Assembly: GCF_013410065.1 (NCBI RefSeq)
Contig: NZ_JACCCW010000001.1
Span: forward strand, 496,001-560,000
Reading direction: 5' to 3'
DNA: 64,000 nt
From: Granulicella arctica
Lineage (GTDB): Bacteria; Acidobacteriota; Terriglobia; Terriglobales; Acidobacteriaceae
Below the pieces are notes generated by a model. The model made no database searches and was not told where the DNA came from. It worked only from the letters and a program-made list of their open reading frames with translations. Below are positions 1 to 10,121 of this stretch, piece after piece (positions within the stretch are counted from its first letter, which is position 1; every line of letters starts with the position of its first letter). The position numbers and the translations under genes are program-made.

Positions 1-382
1 TCCCTCCGGAAGGCAAGAGTTTCAGCGCAACAGGCTATGGGCGCGGTGCGCTAACTAAGGTTTCGAGCTGCGTTGTCGCCTCTTGCGCGACAATAGGGTC
101 GAACATAGACGCAATGGCTGTTCACAGATTGGCTTTGGCGCTAAGGAAGTTATGCGGTGAGCGGCTATCCCTTATGCGTTGAAATGTCTATTCGTCGATA
201 ATAAGGTCGATCTGTCTTAGTTCAGCCCTACGGCCCCATCGCTCCACACGTTATATAGGGCGGGCTGAAGCTCAATTTAATAGTCTATTGAATACTTCAA
301 GAGGGCGCGGCGTTTCTGCTGCGCCCTCTCGTGTTATCTACAGTGCATGGTCATGATGTCTAGAGGTGCCAAAAATGATGAC
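1..382. other. No gene recognised, window start
   Basis: I see no convincing coding frame in either direction here. The only clear structure is a G+C-rich hairpin at 300-329, listed separately. The stretch is probably the 3' flank of an upstream gene outside the window plus the leader of edd. Confidence 0.5.
300..329 (+). terminator. Hairpin, possible terminator of the gene upstream of the window
   Basis: Arms AGAGGGCGC (300-308) and GCGCCCTCT (321-329) are exact reverse complements with a 12-nt loop. The hairpin is followed by a weakly T-rich stretch (CGTGTTATCT), so it is at best a weak intrinsic terminator. Confidence 0.4.
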
Positions 383-410
383 ATCGGAATATACTTAAGT
401 ATATTCCGAT
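383..410. promoter_or_regulatory. Perfect 28-bp palindrome ahead of edd, candidate operator
   Basis: The left arm ATCGGAATATACTT (383-396) is followed directly by its exact reverse complement (397-410), with CTTAAG at the centre. It ends 19 bp before the preferred edd start at 430 and overlaps the alternative ATG at 409. A long symmetric site with no spacer fits a dimeric repressor operator better than a terminator, because there is no loop. Which regulator binds is unknown. Confidence 0.55.
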
Positions 411-429
411 GCCTGAGAATGAGGACCGA

Positions 430-2304
430 ATGAAGTTACATACTCGCATCCGCGAGGTAACGGAGCGTATCGCTCTGCGAAGTCGCGCTACACGTGCGTT
501 TTATCTGGCAGCAGTTTCAACTGCTGCAGCGGAGGGGACTCGTCGTGGAAACCTGGGCTGCGCGAATCAGGCACACGGTTTTGCCGCTTGTGGGCCTGGT
601 GATAAGGCGACTTTGCGGCAAGGAAAGGCCGCCAATCTAGGAATTATTACCGCATACAACGACATGCTTTCGGCGCATCAGCCGTATGAGCGGTTTCCGG
701 ATTTGATTCGTGCTGCGGCACGAGAAGCTGGCGGCGTGGCTCAGGTAGCCGGTGGAGTGCCAGCAATGTGCGACGGAATTACTCAGGGGGAAAAGGGGAT
801 GGAACTCTCCTTGTTTTCTCGGGATGTGATTGCGCTTTCCACCGTTGTAGCGCTGTCCCACCAAACATTTGATGGTGCGATCTTTCTAGGAATTTGCGAC
901 AAGATTGTGCCGGGCCTGGTGATGGGAGCGTTGGCCTTCGGGCATCTTCCGGCGATGTTTATTCCGAGCGGCCCGATGACATCGGGCTATTCGAATGACG
1001 ATCGGAAGCTGTTGCGTCAGCAATATGCAGAGGGACGGGTAAGCCGCGAAGAGTTGCTGGATGCTGAGTCTAAGTCGTATCACGAACCGGGAACCTGTAC
1101 GTTCTATGGAACGGCGAATACGAACCAGATGATGATGGAGATCATGGGGCTACATCTACCCGGATCCTCCTTCGTCAATCCGAACACGCCGTTACGAGAC
1201 GCGCTGACGCGCGAAGCGACCAGACGGGCGCTGGAGATTACATCGCTCGGCAGCAACTATACCCCGGTAGGGGTGATGCTGGATGAGAGGGCATTCGTCA
1301 ATGGCCTGGTAGGATTGCTGGCAACGGGAGGGTCCACCAACCACACGATGCATATGGTGGCCATGGCAGCAGCCGCTGGTATCAGGCTGGAATGGAATGA
1401 CTTTGCCGACCTCGCCGAAATAATACCGACGCTGGTGCGCGTGTATCCGAATGGAAAAGCCGATGTAAACCATTTCCACGCAGCTGGAGGCATGGGTTTC
1501 GTTATGCGTGAGCTACTCCATGCGGGCTTGTTACATGGAGATGTCAGGACAGTGTGGGGAACTGGGCTTGAAGACTACACGAAGGAGCCTATGCTGAATG
1601 CAGACGGCGAGATTGTGTGGCGACCTGGGGCGCTCGTAAGTGGGGACGAGACACTGCTGCGTGGGGTATCCAATCCATTTGAGACTCATGGTGGCCTGAG
1701 AGTGGCTGATGGAAATCTAGGAAGATCTATTGTAAAAACGTCGGCTATCGCACTCGATCGATATGTGATCGAAGCTCCAGCGCTGGTATTCCACAGCCAG
1801 GATGAAATGCTGGGGGCGTTTCTGGCGGGCGAGCTGTATCGCGATGCCGTGGTAATCGTTCGCTTTCAGGGGCCTAAAGCGAACGGTATGCCGGAGTTGC
1901 ACAAACTGCTGCCGCCGTTGCAGGCAGTACAGAAGCACGGCTACAAGGTGGCATTGGTCACAGATGGCCGGCTGTCGGGAGCTTCCGGCGATGTGCTATC
2001 GGCGATTCACGTCACACCCGAAGCCGCAGCGGGTGGAGCTATCGGCAAGATATGCGATGGAGACATAATCCGCATCGATGCGACGACGGGGGAACTGAAT
2101 GCGCTTGTAGAGGCATCGGAATGGGATGCGCGGTCGCAAGCTATAGCAGATCTTTCGGAGTCACACTACGGCGTGGGACGAGAGCTATTTGCAAGTTTTC
2201 GCCGCGAAGTGAGCACAGCGGATCACGGAGCCTCCATCTTTGCGGGAGCAGGAACCACCGTACCGGAATATGCAGAAACTCCGATGGTAACAACCAACGT
2301 CTAG
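430..2304 (+). CDS. edd: Phosphogluconate dehydratase
   Basis: Edd dehydrates 6-phosphogluconate to 2-keto-3-deoxy-6-phosphogluconate in the Entner-Doudoroff pathway (cytoplasm, 4Fe-4S enzyme of the IlvD/Edd family). Family signatures are plain: NDMLSAHQPYERFP near residue 85, MCDGITQG and GICDKIVPG carrying cluster cysteines, TGGSTNHTMH in the middle and GRLSGASG near the C-terminus. At 624 aa it is slightly longer than the roughly 600 aa of well-known homologues. I prefer the ATG at 430, preceded by GAGGA at about 5 nt. An in-frame ATG at 409 lies inside the 28-bp palindrome and has no ribosome site. No eda aldolase is adjacent. The + strand is G-rich here, unlike the nuo region that follows. 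Confidence 0.93.
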   Translation: MKLHTRIREVTERIALRSRATRAFYLAAVSTAAAEGTRRGNLGCANQAHGFAACGPGDKATLRQGKAANLGIITAYNDMLSAHQPYERFPDLIRAAAREAGGVAQVAGGVPAMCDGITQGEKGMELSLFSRDVIALSTVVALSHQTFDGAIFLGICDKIVPGLVMGALAFGHLPAMFIPSGPMTSGYSNDDRKLLRQQYAEGRVSREELLDAESKSYHEPGTCTFYGTANTNQMMMEIMGLHLPGSSFVNPNTPLRDALTREATRRALEITSLGSNYTPVGVMLDERAFVNGLVGLLATGGSTNHTMHMVAMAAAAGIRLEWNDFADLAEIIPTLVRVYPNGKADVNHFHAAGGMGFVMRELLHAGLLHGDVRTVWGTGLEDYTKEPMLNADGEIVWRPGALVSGDETLLRGVSNPFETHGGLRVADGNLGRSIVKTSAIALDRYVIEAPALVFHSQDEMLGAFLAGELYRDAVVIVRFQGPKANGMPELHKLLPPLQAVQKHGYKVALVTDGRLSGASGDVLSAIHVTPEAAAGGAIGKICDGDIIRIDATTGELNALVEASEWDARSQAIADLSESHYGVGRELFASFRREVSTADHGASIFAGAGTTVPEYAETPMVTTNV

Positions 2305-2941
2305 CTGGAAAAAGACTCAACGCAGCCCAAAAACGTTTACTGTGCGAGCTACGCAGGCATTCTCTGTCATGCTCGGCATGGTGTGCAGCTGATTAGGGCT
2401 TGTGTGCGGCTTTGAGGGAGCCTCGATACTCGAAGTGCTGCCATCAGAATGTGATCATGCGCGTGCACTGTAGTGCACGCGCATGATCCGGAGACCTTCT
2501 TCAATCGAAGTGTCCGCCGTATCCATCGCCCCGTCTTTCACTGGGCAAAGCCAAACGCCATATACACGTGCGTCGTAGGCAGTGACTCCGGTCAAAACGC
2601 GACTTCGGTGATGGGCATCGCCTGCTCTGCATCCTGTATGCACTGCTCGCAATTCCGCCGCGTGCAGCGACCACAAGTAAGAACCACCAGAGCCGAGAGA
2701 AACATTGGCAAATTGTCAGATCCTTATGATCCCGTGATGCAGACCATGTCATATCTTGAGAAATAGTTGTTCATCCACCTTCACGTCGGTTTAGCTGGGT
2801 GGTCAACGCAAATACAGTTACATGCAGCTATGACATAAGAGGTTGTATTCTCCATTTTGTCCTCGTGCATAACATCTTTATTGTGTGGGCAGCCGCAATT
2901 TGCGCGTTCCCCTACATTGGTCTTTTCGCGTATTGACGCCA
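2305..2941. other. 637-bp gap between convergent edd and icd, no gene supported
   Basis: Several short open frames exist on both strands, but none has a recognisable domain, a good ribosome site or consistent codon use. They overlap each other. The stretch contains the 36-bp inverted repeat at 2453-2488. The rest looks like degenerate non-coding DNA. Confidence 0.5.
2453..2488. repeat. 36-bp inverted repeat (17-bp arms, 2-nt spacer)
   Basis: Arms GATCATGCGCGTGCACT (2453-2469) and AGTGCACGCGCATGATC (2472-2488) are exact reverse complements separated by GT. It lies between convergent edd and icd. With only two unpaired bases and no T-run it is not a standard intrinsic terminator. It could be a protein-binding site or a transcript-end structure. 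Confidence 0.7.
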
Positions 2942-4342
2942 TTACATATTCGCAATCATGCGGGTTGCGAATTCGCTTGTCTTGGCCTTCGTCGCGCCCT
3001 GCATCTGACGTTCAAAATCATACGTCACGAATTTTTGCTGGATCGTCTTTTCCATCGACGACTCGATCAGCCGGGCCGCTTCCTTCCATCCAATAAAGTC
3101 GAACAGCATCACACCAGAGAGAATAACGGAACCAGGATTGATCACGTCCTTGTCGGAGTACTTCGGAGCTGTGCCGTGCGTCGCCTCAAACACCGCATAT
3201 CCGTCGCCAATGTTCCCGCCCGGTGCAATACCGAGGCCGCCAACCTGCGCCGCTGCCGCGTCGGAGATATAGTCGCCATTCAGGTTTGTCGTTGCCAGCA
3301 CACTATAGTCCGACGGGCGAATAATGATCTGCTGGAAGATTGAGTCGGCGATACGATCATTAATCAGGATCTTCTGCTTCCACTGACCATTTCCATGCGA
3401 TCCGCCGATACTCATTACAACGTGTTTCACCTCGGCCACGACCGACTCGCCGAACTCCCTCGCTGCGAATTCAATGCCCGGCTCGATCAATGCCGCATTC
3501 TGTTCTGCCGACAGACCCGGGTTCTGCTCTAGATTACCCAAGATCCAACTCTCGCGCTCCGTTACCGTGTCCTCCCGGAACTCCTGCGTAGCGACCTCGT
3601 AACCCCACTCGCGAAACGCACCTTCGGTAAACTTTTGGATGTTGCCCTTATGCACCAGCGTCACGGTCTTGCGACCTTCCTTCAAAGCGAAGGCAATCGC
3701 AGCCCGCACCAACCGCTTCGATCCCGTAACCGAGATCGGCTTAACGCCAACACCAGAATCCACCCGGATCTTTTTCTTCGTACCTTTCAACATCTCGTCG
3801 TTCACAAACGAGATGAACTTCGCCGCCTCCGGGGTTCCCTCGCGGAACTCGATACCCGCATAGATGTCTTCTGTGTTCTCGCGGAAAATCACCACATCAA
3901 GATGCTCCGGATGTTTCACCGGACTGGGCACACCGCTGTAATACTTCACTGGGCGAATACACTGGTACAGGTCCATCAGTTGGCGCAACGCAACGTTCAG
4001 CGAACGAATGCCTCCGCCCACCGGCGTCGTCAGAGGACCCTTGATCGAGACGCGAAAATCCACCGTCGCCTTTACCGTATCTTCCGGCAGCCAATCCTTG
4101 GTCTTCCGATACGACTTCTCTCCGGCCAGCACCTCGTACCACTGGACCGAACGCTTGCCTCCATACGCCTTCTTAACCGCCGCGTCGAACACTCTCTGCG
4201 ATGCTCGCCAAATGTCCCGCCCCGTACCATCACCCTCAATGAAAGGGATAATCGGATGGTCGGGTACAGTATATTTTCCATCCTTGTATTCAATAGGCTG
4301 GCCGTTCGTCGGGACAGGAATTCCGTTGTAAGTTGTCTGCAT
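2942..4342 (-). CDS. icd: NADP-dependent isocitrate dehydrogenase
   Basis: It oxidatively decarboxylates isocitrate to 2-oxoglutarate in the TCA cycle. The 466-aa protein has the prokaryotic type signatures: [13 protein letters not shown] near the N-terminus, the substrate-loop region around [30 protein letters not shown], the [14 protein letters not shown] segment and the cofactor region with THGTAPKY near residue 390. It is somewhat longer than the E. coli enzyme (about 416 aa). The ATG at 4342 has a TGGAG ribosome site about 9 nt upstream. It converges with edd and diverges from the nuo operon, so the nuo and icd promoters share the 4343-4604 interval. Confidence 0.95.
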   Translation of the reverse strand: MQTTYNGIPVPTNGQPIEYKDGKYTVPDHPIIPFIEGDGTGRDIWRASQRVFDAAVKKAYGGKRSVQWYEVLAGEKSYRKTKDWLPEDTVKATVDFRVSIKGPLTTPVGGGIRSLNVALRQLMDLYQCIRPVKYYSGVPSPVKHPEHLDVVIFRENTEDIYAGIEFREGTPEAAKFISFVNDEMLKGTKKKIRVDSGVGVKPISVTGSKRLVRAAIAFALKEGRKTVTLVHKGNIQKFTEGAFREWGYEVATQEFREDTVTERESWILGNLEQNPGLSAEQNAALIEPGIEFAAREFGESVVAEVKHVVMSIGGSHGNGQWKQKILINDRIADSIFQQIIIRPSDYSVLATTNLNGDYISDAAAAQVGGLGIAPGGNIGDGYAVFEATHGTAPKYSDKDVINPGSVILSGVMLFDFIGWKEAARLIESSMEKTIQQKFVTYDFERQMQGATKAKTSEFATRMIANM

Positions 4343-4604
4343 GTCGTATGGCTCCAGAGAAACGTATCCAGATCAGGGGCGAAGAATATCATCCAGTAAA
4401 GATGTGTGGCAAAGCTGCACCGTGACGCGAGCTATGAATGACTACAGCCACCCTCTTCCGTGCAATCAAACGCGTGAAACATTAAGATAAATCGCTGCGT
4501 CTTAGAGGATGCCGTTCGCTGTTCCGAAGGTAGGCCCAGCGAAGGTTATCGTGTATGGCTCACGAGATTACCTGGAATCTGATACGGTGGATTGTCTTAA
4601 TTTC

Positions 4605-4976
4605 ATGAGAACCGATCCCTATCTACCGATTCTCGTCCTGCTGCTAGGGGCCCTCGGCTTTGCCGTTGCCCCTCTTGCACTGGCATGGATTTGGGCAAAG
4701 AAGTTCTCACCTCCCAAGCCCGGCCGCGACAAAAATGCGGTTTACGAATGTGGTTTGGAGGCATCAGGCGATGCCTGGGTTCAATTCAAACCGGGCTATT
4801 ACCTATATGCCATCATCTTTCTGGTCTTCGATGTAGAAGTAGTCTTTTTGCTGCCGTTTGCGACGGCGTTTAACGGATTCGGCGTAGGCGAATGCATCGC
4901 CATGCTGGCCTTTTTGCTTCTGCTCATCGAAGGGCTGGCTTGGGCCTATCAAAAGAATGTACTGACCTGGACATAG
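4605..4976 (+). CDS. nuoA: NADH-quinone oxidoreductase subunit A
   Basis: Small membrane subunit of respiratory complex I, anchoring the connection between the peripheral and membrane arms. With the ATG at 4605 it is 123 aa, the normal NuoA length, with three hydrophobic segments (about 10-30, 65-85 and 95-115). The conserved loop [19 protein letters not shown] and the following FKPGYY are clear. An in-frame ATG at 4509 would add 32 polar residues not typical of NuoA, so I reject it. It is the first gene of a 12-gene operon, 46 bp before nuoB. Confidence 0.92.
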   Translation: MRTDPYLPILVLLLGALGFAVAPLALAWIWAKKFSPPKPGRDKNAVYECGLEASGDAWVQFKPGYYLYAIIFLVFDVEVVFLLPFATAFNGFGVGECIAMLAFLLLLIEGLAWAYQKNVLTWT

Positions 4977-5022
4977 CCCTTACGCAGAAAACTGTTACGC
5001 TACCACCCAAAGGGTTTTCGGA

Positions 5023-5664
5023 ATGGATGAAACGCTAAAGATCGAGCTGAGCAAGCAAGGTATCTTCGCCACCACCCTACAGGAACTCTACAACTGGGGC
5101 CGTAGAAGTTCCCTATGGCCACTGAACTTCGGCCTGGCCTGCTGCGCCATCGAGATGATCGCCACCACCATGGCTCGCTATGACTTGGCTAGATTTGGCG
5201 CGGAGGTCTTTCGGCCATCTCCTCGCCAGGCAGATCTGATGATCGTCGCCGGCACCATTACCAAAAAAATGGCCCCGCAGGTCGTGCGCCTCTATAACCA
5301 AATGCCGGAGCCGAAGTATGTCATTTCCATGGGTGCCTGCGCCATCTCCGGGGGACCGTTCAAGCAGGGCTACAACGTCCTCAAGGGCATCGATCGTTAC
5401 ATCCCCGTCGATATTTATATCCCCGGCTGTCCGCCGCGGCCCGAAGCCCTGATCGACGGTTTCATGGCCTTGCAAAAGAAGATCGACACGCAGCAGCTAA
5501 CAGGAAGCAACAGACCGCGTCATTTAAACGCCGATGAACCGAGCGAATTTCCCGTGCCGGAATTTGGCGCGCATGATCTTGAGCCGTCACAAAACCCCGA
5601 GATATGGCACGCTCCTCTGGTCCATATTTCCCTGGCCGATAACGATGAATCTGGAACTGCTTGA
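5023..5664 (+). CDS. nuoB: NADH-quinone oxidoreductase subunit B
   Basis: Peripheral-arm subunit carrying the terminal 4Fe-4S cluster N2, which passes electrons to quinone. The tandem cysteines in [10 protein letters not shown], the GACAISGG motif and [10 protein letters not shown] supply the four cluster ligands. The 213-aa protein has a C-terminal extension of about 40 residues, rich in proline and acidic residues, beyond the usual core. A ribosome site AAAGGG lies shortly upstream of the ATG. The last 20 bp overlap the start of nuoC. Confidence 0.95.
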   Translation: MDETLKIELSKQGIFATTLQELYNWGRRSSLWPLNFGLACCAIEMIATTMARYDLARFGAEVFRPSPRQADLMIVAGTITKKMAPQVVRLYNQMPEPKYVISMGACAISGGPFKQGYNVLKGIDRYIPVDIYIPGCPPRPEALIDGFMALQKKIDTQQLTGSNRPRHLNADEPSEFPVPEFGAHDLEPSQNPEIWHAPLVHISLADNDESGTA

Positions 5665-6271
5665 ATCCGAGATCGAAGCGAATGTTCCCGGCTGCCGATT
5701 GGAAATTATTCCCAATCCCAGCCCATCGGCCCAACATTCCCTACTGATCAATCCTGAACACGCATTGACGATAGCCGAATTTCTGCGCGACGCAGCACAT
5801 CTCCGTTTCGATTACTGCTCTAACGTCACCGGCATCGATTGGCCTGCACCTGAGAGTTCAGGAAAGATAAAGCTTAAGGAAATGGGAGACGGCATGGAGC
5901 AGGATGTCGAAGAGGAGATCAAAATCCAAGATGCCGGATACCTGGAAGTCGTTTACCACCTTTACTCCATGGAGAAAAAACATGGGCCAGTCACTCTCCG
6001 CATGCGCACGGAAGATCGCGCCGAACGCGTACACCTCCCGTCACTGACGCCGGTCTGGCGAAGTGCAGATTTTCAGGAGCGCGAGATCTTCGACCTCTAT
6101 GGAGTTGTCTTCGATGGGCATCCCGACCTGCGACGCATTCTGATGTGGGATGAGTTTGAAGACCATCCCATGCGCAAAGACTACCGCGAACCGGATGATT
6201 ACGAGTACGAGCCAACGGCGCATGATGAAGTACTTCGAAAAGCGAAGCAGCATCACAGCACAATCGTATGA
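5645..6271 (+). CDS. nuoC: NADH-quinone oxidoreductase subunit C
   Basis: The 30-kDa peripheral-arm subunit, which packs against NuoD near the quinone site. The signature region [19 protein letters not shown] followed by [10 protein letters not shown] and HPMRKDY is the classical NuoC pattern. I place the start at the ATG at 5645, which begins [11 protein letters not shown] and overlaps the end of nuoB by 20 bp. An upstream in-frame ATG at 5534 would translate nuoB sequence in another frame. The protein is 208 aa and not fused to NuoD. The stop overlaps the nuoD start in ATGA. Confidence 0.94.
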   Translation: MNLELLESEIEANVPGCRLEIIPNPSPSAQHSLLINPEHALTIAEFLRDAAHLRFDYCSNVTGIDWPAPESSGKIKLKEMGDGMEQDVEEEIKIQDAGYLEVVYHLYSMEKKHGPVTLRMRTEDRAERVHLPSLTPVWRSADFQEREIFDLYGVVFDGHPDLRRILMWDEFEDHPMRKDYREPDDYEYEPTAHDEVLRKAKQHHSTIV

Positions 6272-7434
6272 CGACAAACACCCCACTGCCCCCCACCGCG
6301 CATTTATCACCAAAACCATCGATCAATAGCGGCGGCACCCAGTTGCTCGAAGTCTCGATGGGCCCGCAGCATCCTTCGACGCACGGCGTTTTTCGCATGG
6401 ATGTCGTTCTGGACGGTGAACGCGTCATCAAGCTAAAGCCAATCTTTGGGTATCTGCATCGCAATCACGAAAAAATAGCCGAGGACGAAACATACCTCGG
6501 CTCCATGCCTTACACGGACCGGCTCGACTACTTCTGCTCCATCACCAATAACTGGGCATACGCACTTGCCGTTGAAACATTGGCCGGAATACAGGTGCCC
6601 GAACGCGCCGAGTATCTTCGGGTCATCACGGGCGAGCTGACTCGGCTACAGAACCACGCCTGCCTCATAGGATTTTTGACCCAGGACATGGGTGCCAGCG
6701 GAACACCGCTGATGTATGCCTTCCGCGAGCGCGAAAAGATCCTCGACCTCTTCGAGGCACTCACCGGCGCACGCATGATGTGCAATTACATGCGTTTTGG
6801 CGGCTGCCGCGTAGACCTGCCAGCAGGCTGGCTCCAGCAGGCCAAAGAAGTCGTCGAAGCGTTCCCCCGCTTTCTCGATGAATACGAGAGCCTGCTTGCG
6901 AGCAACGAAATTCTTATGTCACGAACACAGGGCGTTGGCGTGTTGTCGAAAGAGCTAGCCGTTAACGCAGGCATTACAGGACCAATGCTGCGGGCCTCTG
7001 GCGTCAACTACGATCTTCGTAAAGTGGATAAATACGGCATCTACGATCGGTTCACCTTTCGGGTCCCGCTCGGCGATCACGGCGACGTCTATGACCGCTA
7101 CATGATCCGCCTGTTGGAGATGCGTGAGTCGGTCAAGATCCTGCAACAGGCCATGCGGGACATCCCAGACGGCCCTATTATGGATGCGAAGACTAAGATA
7201 CGCGGATTCCGCCCCAAAGCAGGAGAAGCCTATGGACGGATCGAGGCTCCTAAAGGTGAACTCGGCTTCTATCTCATCAGTGACGGATCGCCGAATCCCT
7301 ATCGCTATCGCGTGCGACCGCCCAGTTTGATCAATCTTACCGTTCTCGAAGACATGTGCCTCGGCCAGAACGTGGCGGATGTCGTCATCATTTTAGGCAG
7401 CGTCGATATCGTAATGGGCGAGGTAGACCGTTAG
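6268..7434 (+). CDS. nuoD: NADH-quinone oxidoreductase subunit D
   Basis: The 49-kDa subunit, which forms most of the quinone-binding pocket. It belongs to the family of [NiFe]-hydrogenase large subunits but has lost the nickel cysteines. Recognisable segments are [13 protein letters not shown] near residue 31, [20 protein letters not shown] and a C-terminal [13 protein letters not shown]. The 388-aa length is normal. It starts inside the nuoC stop (ATGA overlap), implying translational coupling. In most bacteria nuoE, F and G follow here. Instead a 66-bp gap leads straight to nuoI. Confidence 0.95.
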   Translation: MTTNTPLPPTAHLSPKPSINSGGTQLLEVSMGPQHPSTHGVFRMDVVLDGERVIKLKPIFGYLHRNHEKIAEDETYLGSMPYTDRLDYFCSITNNWAYALAVETLAGIQVPERAEYLRVITGELTRLQNHACLIGFLTQDMGASGTPLMYAFREREKILDLFEALTGARMMCNYMRFGGCRVDLPAGWLQQAKEVVEAFPRFLDEYESLLASNEILMSRTQGVGVLSKELAVNAGITGPMLRASGVNYDLRKVDKYGIYDRFTFRVPLGDHGDVYDRYMIRLLEMRESVKILQQAMRDIPDGPIMDAKTKIRGFRPKAGEAYGRIEAPKGELGFYLISDGSPNPYRYRVRPPSLINLTVLEDMCLGQNVADVVIILGSVDIVMGEVDR

Positions 7435-7500
7435 ACGACGTGTAAATGGGATAGAGTGGATCAACCGAATTTAGATCATTTTCAGTAGGGTGAGAGATCG

Positions 7501-8094
7501 ATGCTTGGTGCAGGTATTCTGAAGGGTCTGGCGGAGACAGCTCGGAATTTTCTGGGCAGCTATGTCGATAAAGATCGACTAACGACCGTTCAGTTCCCCG
7601 AGGAACGCGCGCCACGCATCGAGGCTTCACGCAACTTCCCATTCCTGGTCTACGACGGCACCGCTAAGCAAGAGGGTCTACGTTGCGTCTCTTGCCTGAT
7701 CTGCGAAAAGGAATGTCCACCCAAGTGCATCTTCATCGAAAAGAGCACGGACAAGAAGCCAGACGCCACTGGCAAACTACAGTTCTACCCCGCCACCTTC
7801 AATATCGACATCTCCGTATGTATGAGCTGCCAGATCTGCGTCGAGGTTTGCCCATTCAATGCCATTAAGATGGACGTCGACTTCGAACTAAGCACTACCG
7901 ATCGTTTCAGCGATCTGCTTTGGAACAAGGAACGACTGGCTAAGTCGAATGAATACTACCGCGAGATCCATCCCATAGAAGCCGCAGCCGTCGATGCGGA
8001 ATTGGCTGAAGCCCGAGCAAGGGTAGCTGGAGCAAAGGCAGTTACCACGTCCCCTCCAGCACAACCATCAAGCGGGAGTTCTGTAGAGAAATGA
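7501..8094 (+). CDS. nuoI: NADH-quinone oxidoreductase subunit I
   Basis: 8Fe ferredoxin-like subunit carrying clusters N6a and N6b, which relay electrons to NuoB. Two CxxCxxCxxxCP motifs are visible: CVSCLICEKECPPKC near residue 61 and CMSCQICVEVCP near residue 104. The C-terminal 40 residues are an alanine- and serine-rich extension beyond the core. The ribosome site is the purine-rich GGGTGAGAG a few bases before the ATG. The stop overlaps the start of nuoH by 4 bp. With nuoE, F and G missing, this is the only visible candidate for the electron-entry side of the peripheral arm. Confidence 0.94.
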   Translation: MLGAGILKGLAETARNFLGSYVDKDRLTTVQFPEERAPRIEASRNFPFLVYDGTAKQEGLRCVSCLICEKECPPKCIFIEKSTDKKPDATGKLQFYPATFNIDISVCMSCQICVEVCPFNAIKMDVDFELSTTDRFSDLLWNKERLAKSNEYYREIHPIEAAAVDAELAEARARVAGAKAVTTSPPAQPSSGSSVEK

Positions 8095-9269
8095 CACCCG
8101 AAACGATCGATCAGATCTTCGTGATCTCGAAGCACTGGCTCCTCGGTTATATGCCGACCGCCTTGCAACCGATCGGCTCAGCCATACTCTCTGTCGTGCC
8201 TGTTCTTGTAGTCTTTCCACTGCTATTTGCCATCACCACTGTTCTGGAGCGTAAAGGTCTTGGACGAATCCAGAACCGCTACGGTCCGAATCGCGTCGGC
8301 CCTTATGGTTTCTGGCAGCCTATAGCAGACGGCATCAAGTCACTCACCAAAGAAGATGTTGTTCCTCGCACCGCAGACCAGGTCGTGCATTTTCTTGCGC
8401 CGCTGCTACTGGTCTTAGCGGCCTTTCTAGGCTATGCAGTTCTGCCCATCGGCAAGAATATGGTGATCACTAATCTAAATGCTGGCGTATTGTTTTTCTT
8501 CGCTGTCGGCTCTATGGTAGAGCTCGCCGTCTTCATGGCCGGTTGGTCCAGCCGAAGCAAATACTCCCTGCTCGGTGCGATGCGCGCCGTAGCACAGATG
8601 ATCAGCTACGAGGTGCCACTGGTTCTCGCGGCCATCGTCATCATCATGGCATCTGGTTCGCTCTCCACCGTCGCCATCGTAAACATGCAGGCCACTTACA
8701 CCGGCATCTGGCCGCACTGGTTCCTCTTTACACCCTGGGGATTCGCCGGGTTTATTCTCTTCATGATTGCGGCGACAGCAGAGTCCAATCGTGCGCCCTT
8801 CGACCTCCCCGAAGGCGAGTCCGAGATCATCGCCGGATATTACATCGAATACTCCGGCTTCAAGTTCGCACTCTTCTTCCTCGGCGAATACCTAGGGATG
8901 TTCGCAACGAGCGGCTTGGCGATCACACTCTTCCTCGGCGGATGGGCAGCCCCGTTCTCCTTCTTGACTTGGATTCCGTCATACATTTGGTTTTTTCTCA
9001 AACTGCTGACGTTGATTGCAGTTTTCATCTGGGTCCGCGGCACGTTTCCGCGCCTGCGTATGGACCAGCTGATGGGTCTAGCCTGGAAGTTCATGTTGCC
9101 GATGACATTGCTCAACATCTTTACTGCTGGCATCTGGCACTTCATACCCGAAGGTATCTTGCGATGGCTGGTATGCAGCCTCCTAATCGTGGCCCCATGG
9201 ATACTGCTCAGCCGCGGCCTCAAGCAGCGAAAGAAGCTTCAAGTTCGGACCTACCGTTTTGCCGAGTAA
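8091..9269 (+). CDS. nuoH: NADH-quinone oxidoreductase subunit H
   Basis: Membrane subunit linking the quinone chamber to the proton-pumping arm. About eight or nine hydrophobic helices are present. The family signatures ERKGLGRIQNRYGPNRVGP, LTKEDVVPRTAD and FDLPEGESEIIAGY (the conserved acidic loop) are intact. At 392 aa it is longer than the E. coli subunit (about 325 aa). The extra length is in the N-terminal helix and C-terminal tail. It overlaps nuoI by 4 bp and is followed after 31 bp by nuoJ. Confidence 0.95.
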   Translation: MTPETIDQIFVISKHWLLGYMPTALQPIGSAILSVVPVLVVFPLLFAITTVLERKGLGRIQNRYGPNRVGPYGFWQPIADGIKSLTKEDVVPRTADQVVHFLAPLLLVLAAFLGYAVLPIGKNMVITNLNAGVLFFFAVGSMVELAVFMAGWSSRSKYSLLGAMRAVAQMISYEVPLVLAAIVIIMASGSLSTVAIVNMQATYTGIWPHWFLFTPWGFAGFILFMIAATAESNRAPFDLPEGESEIIAGYYIEYSGFKFALFFLGEYLGMFATSGLAITLFLGGWAAPFSFLTWIPSYIWFFLKLLTLIAVFIWVRGTFPRLRMDQLMGLAWKFMLPMTLLNIFTAGIWHFIPEGILRWLVCSLLIVAPWILLSRGLKQRKKLQVRTYRFAE

Positions 9270-9300
9270 GTACGCCTTAGAGGTTAAGTAGAGGTTCGAG

Positions 9301-9798
9301 ATGACCGCATCCTTCCTTATCCTTGCCGCACTCACGATCGCTGGAACAGCGGCTGCAATGAGCCTGCGCAACTTGATCCATTGCGTCCTCGCCTTGACGC
9401 TCGGCTTCCTCGGTCTGGCTATGCTCTATCTTCAGCTTGGCGCGCAATTCGTGGGCTTCACACAAATTCTCGTATACATTGGAGCCGTAGCGATCCTTGC
9501 CGTCTTCGCCATCATGATGACGCAAAGCGCTGGTCCGCACGCACAACCGGCACTCTCTTCCTTCTGGATAACGGGCTGCCTTGTAGCCGGCACCGTCTTC
9601 GTGGTTCTGGCATGGGCAATCTGCTCCGGATCAGCTTCAGCTCCAACACCGCCACAACCAGGCGTCTCGGTCAATCAGATCGGTGACGCGTTGATGCACC
9701 AGTTCGCCTTGCCCCTGGAGATCATGGGCCTTCTCTTGACCGCCGCACTCATCGGCGCGGTGATACTTGCGATGCCGGAAAAGAAAGGAGAGCAATGA
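9301..9798 (+). CDS. nuoJ: NADH-quinone oxidoreductase subunit J
   Basis: Membrane-arm subunit with five predicted helices. The conserved TM3 region with its glycine-rich stretch is recognisable in FTQILVYIGAVAILAVFAIM. The 165-aa length is usual. The C-terminus overlaps nuoK by 4 bp (ATGA-type), so the two small subunits are translationally coupled. Part of the 12-gene nuo operon. Confidence 0.92.
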   Translation: MTASFLILAALTIAGTAAAMSLRNLIHCVLALTLGFLGLAMLYLQLGAQFVGFTQILVYIGAVAILAVFAIMMTQSAGPHAQPALSSFWITGCLVAGTVFVVLAWAICSGSASAPTPPQPGVSVNQIGDALMHQFALPLEIMGLLLTAALIGAVILAMPEKKGEQ

Positions 9799-10106
9799 AC
9801 TCGCTGACTGGCTATCTGCTCCTGTCCGCTCTTCTTTTCTCCATCGGCCTCGCAGGCGCATTGACGCGGCGCAACGCCATTCTTGTTCTCATCGGCATTG
9901 AACTGATGCTCAATGCAGCGAACCTGAACTTCATTGCCTTCTGGCGCTATGGTCCGAATCCCTCAGCTCTAACCGGAATCATGTTTGCGATTTTTTCCAT
10001 TAGTGTCGCCGCAGCAGAGGCCGCCGTAGGACTAGGCATTATCCTCGCCGTCTATCGGCACGCAAAAACCACCGATTTAGATCAGATGAATTCCATGAAG
10101 GGCTGA
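9795..10106 (+). CDS. nuoK: NADH-quinone oxidoreductase subunit K
   Basis: Small three-helix membrane subunit (103 aa), homologous to MrpC, contributing two conserved glutamates to the proton path. Both are visible: one in LIGIELMLNAANLNF (TM2) and one in AAAEAAVGLGI (TM3). GGAGAGC precedes the ATG at the end of nuoJ. Only one nuoK copy is present. Confidence 0.94.
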   Translation: MNSLTGYLLLSALLFSIGLAGALTRRNAILVLIGIELMLNAANLNFIAFWRYGPNPSALTGIMFAIFSISVAAAEAAVGLGIILAVYRHAKTTDLDQMNSMKG

Positions 10107-10121
10107 CGGCTAAGAGACTCG

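Noticed and set aside
2455-2766. Short frames on both strands between edd and icd
   Set aside because: They overlap each other, lack ribosome sites and known domains, and cover the 36-bp inverted repeat.
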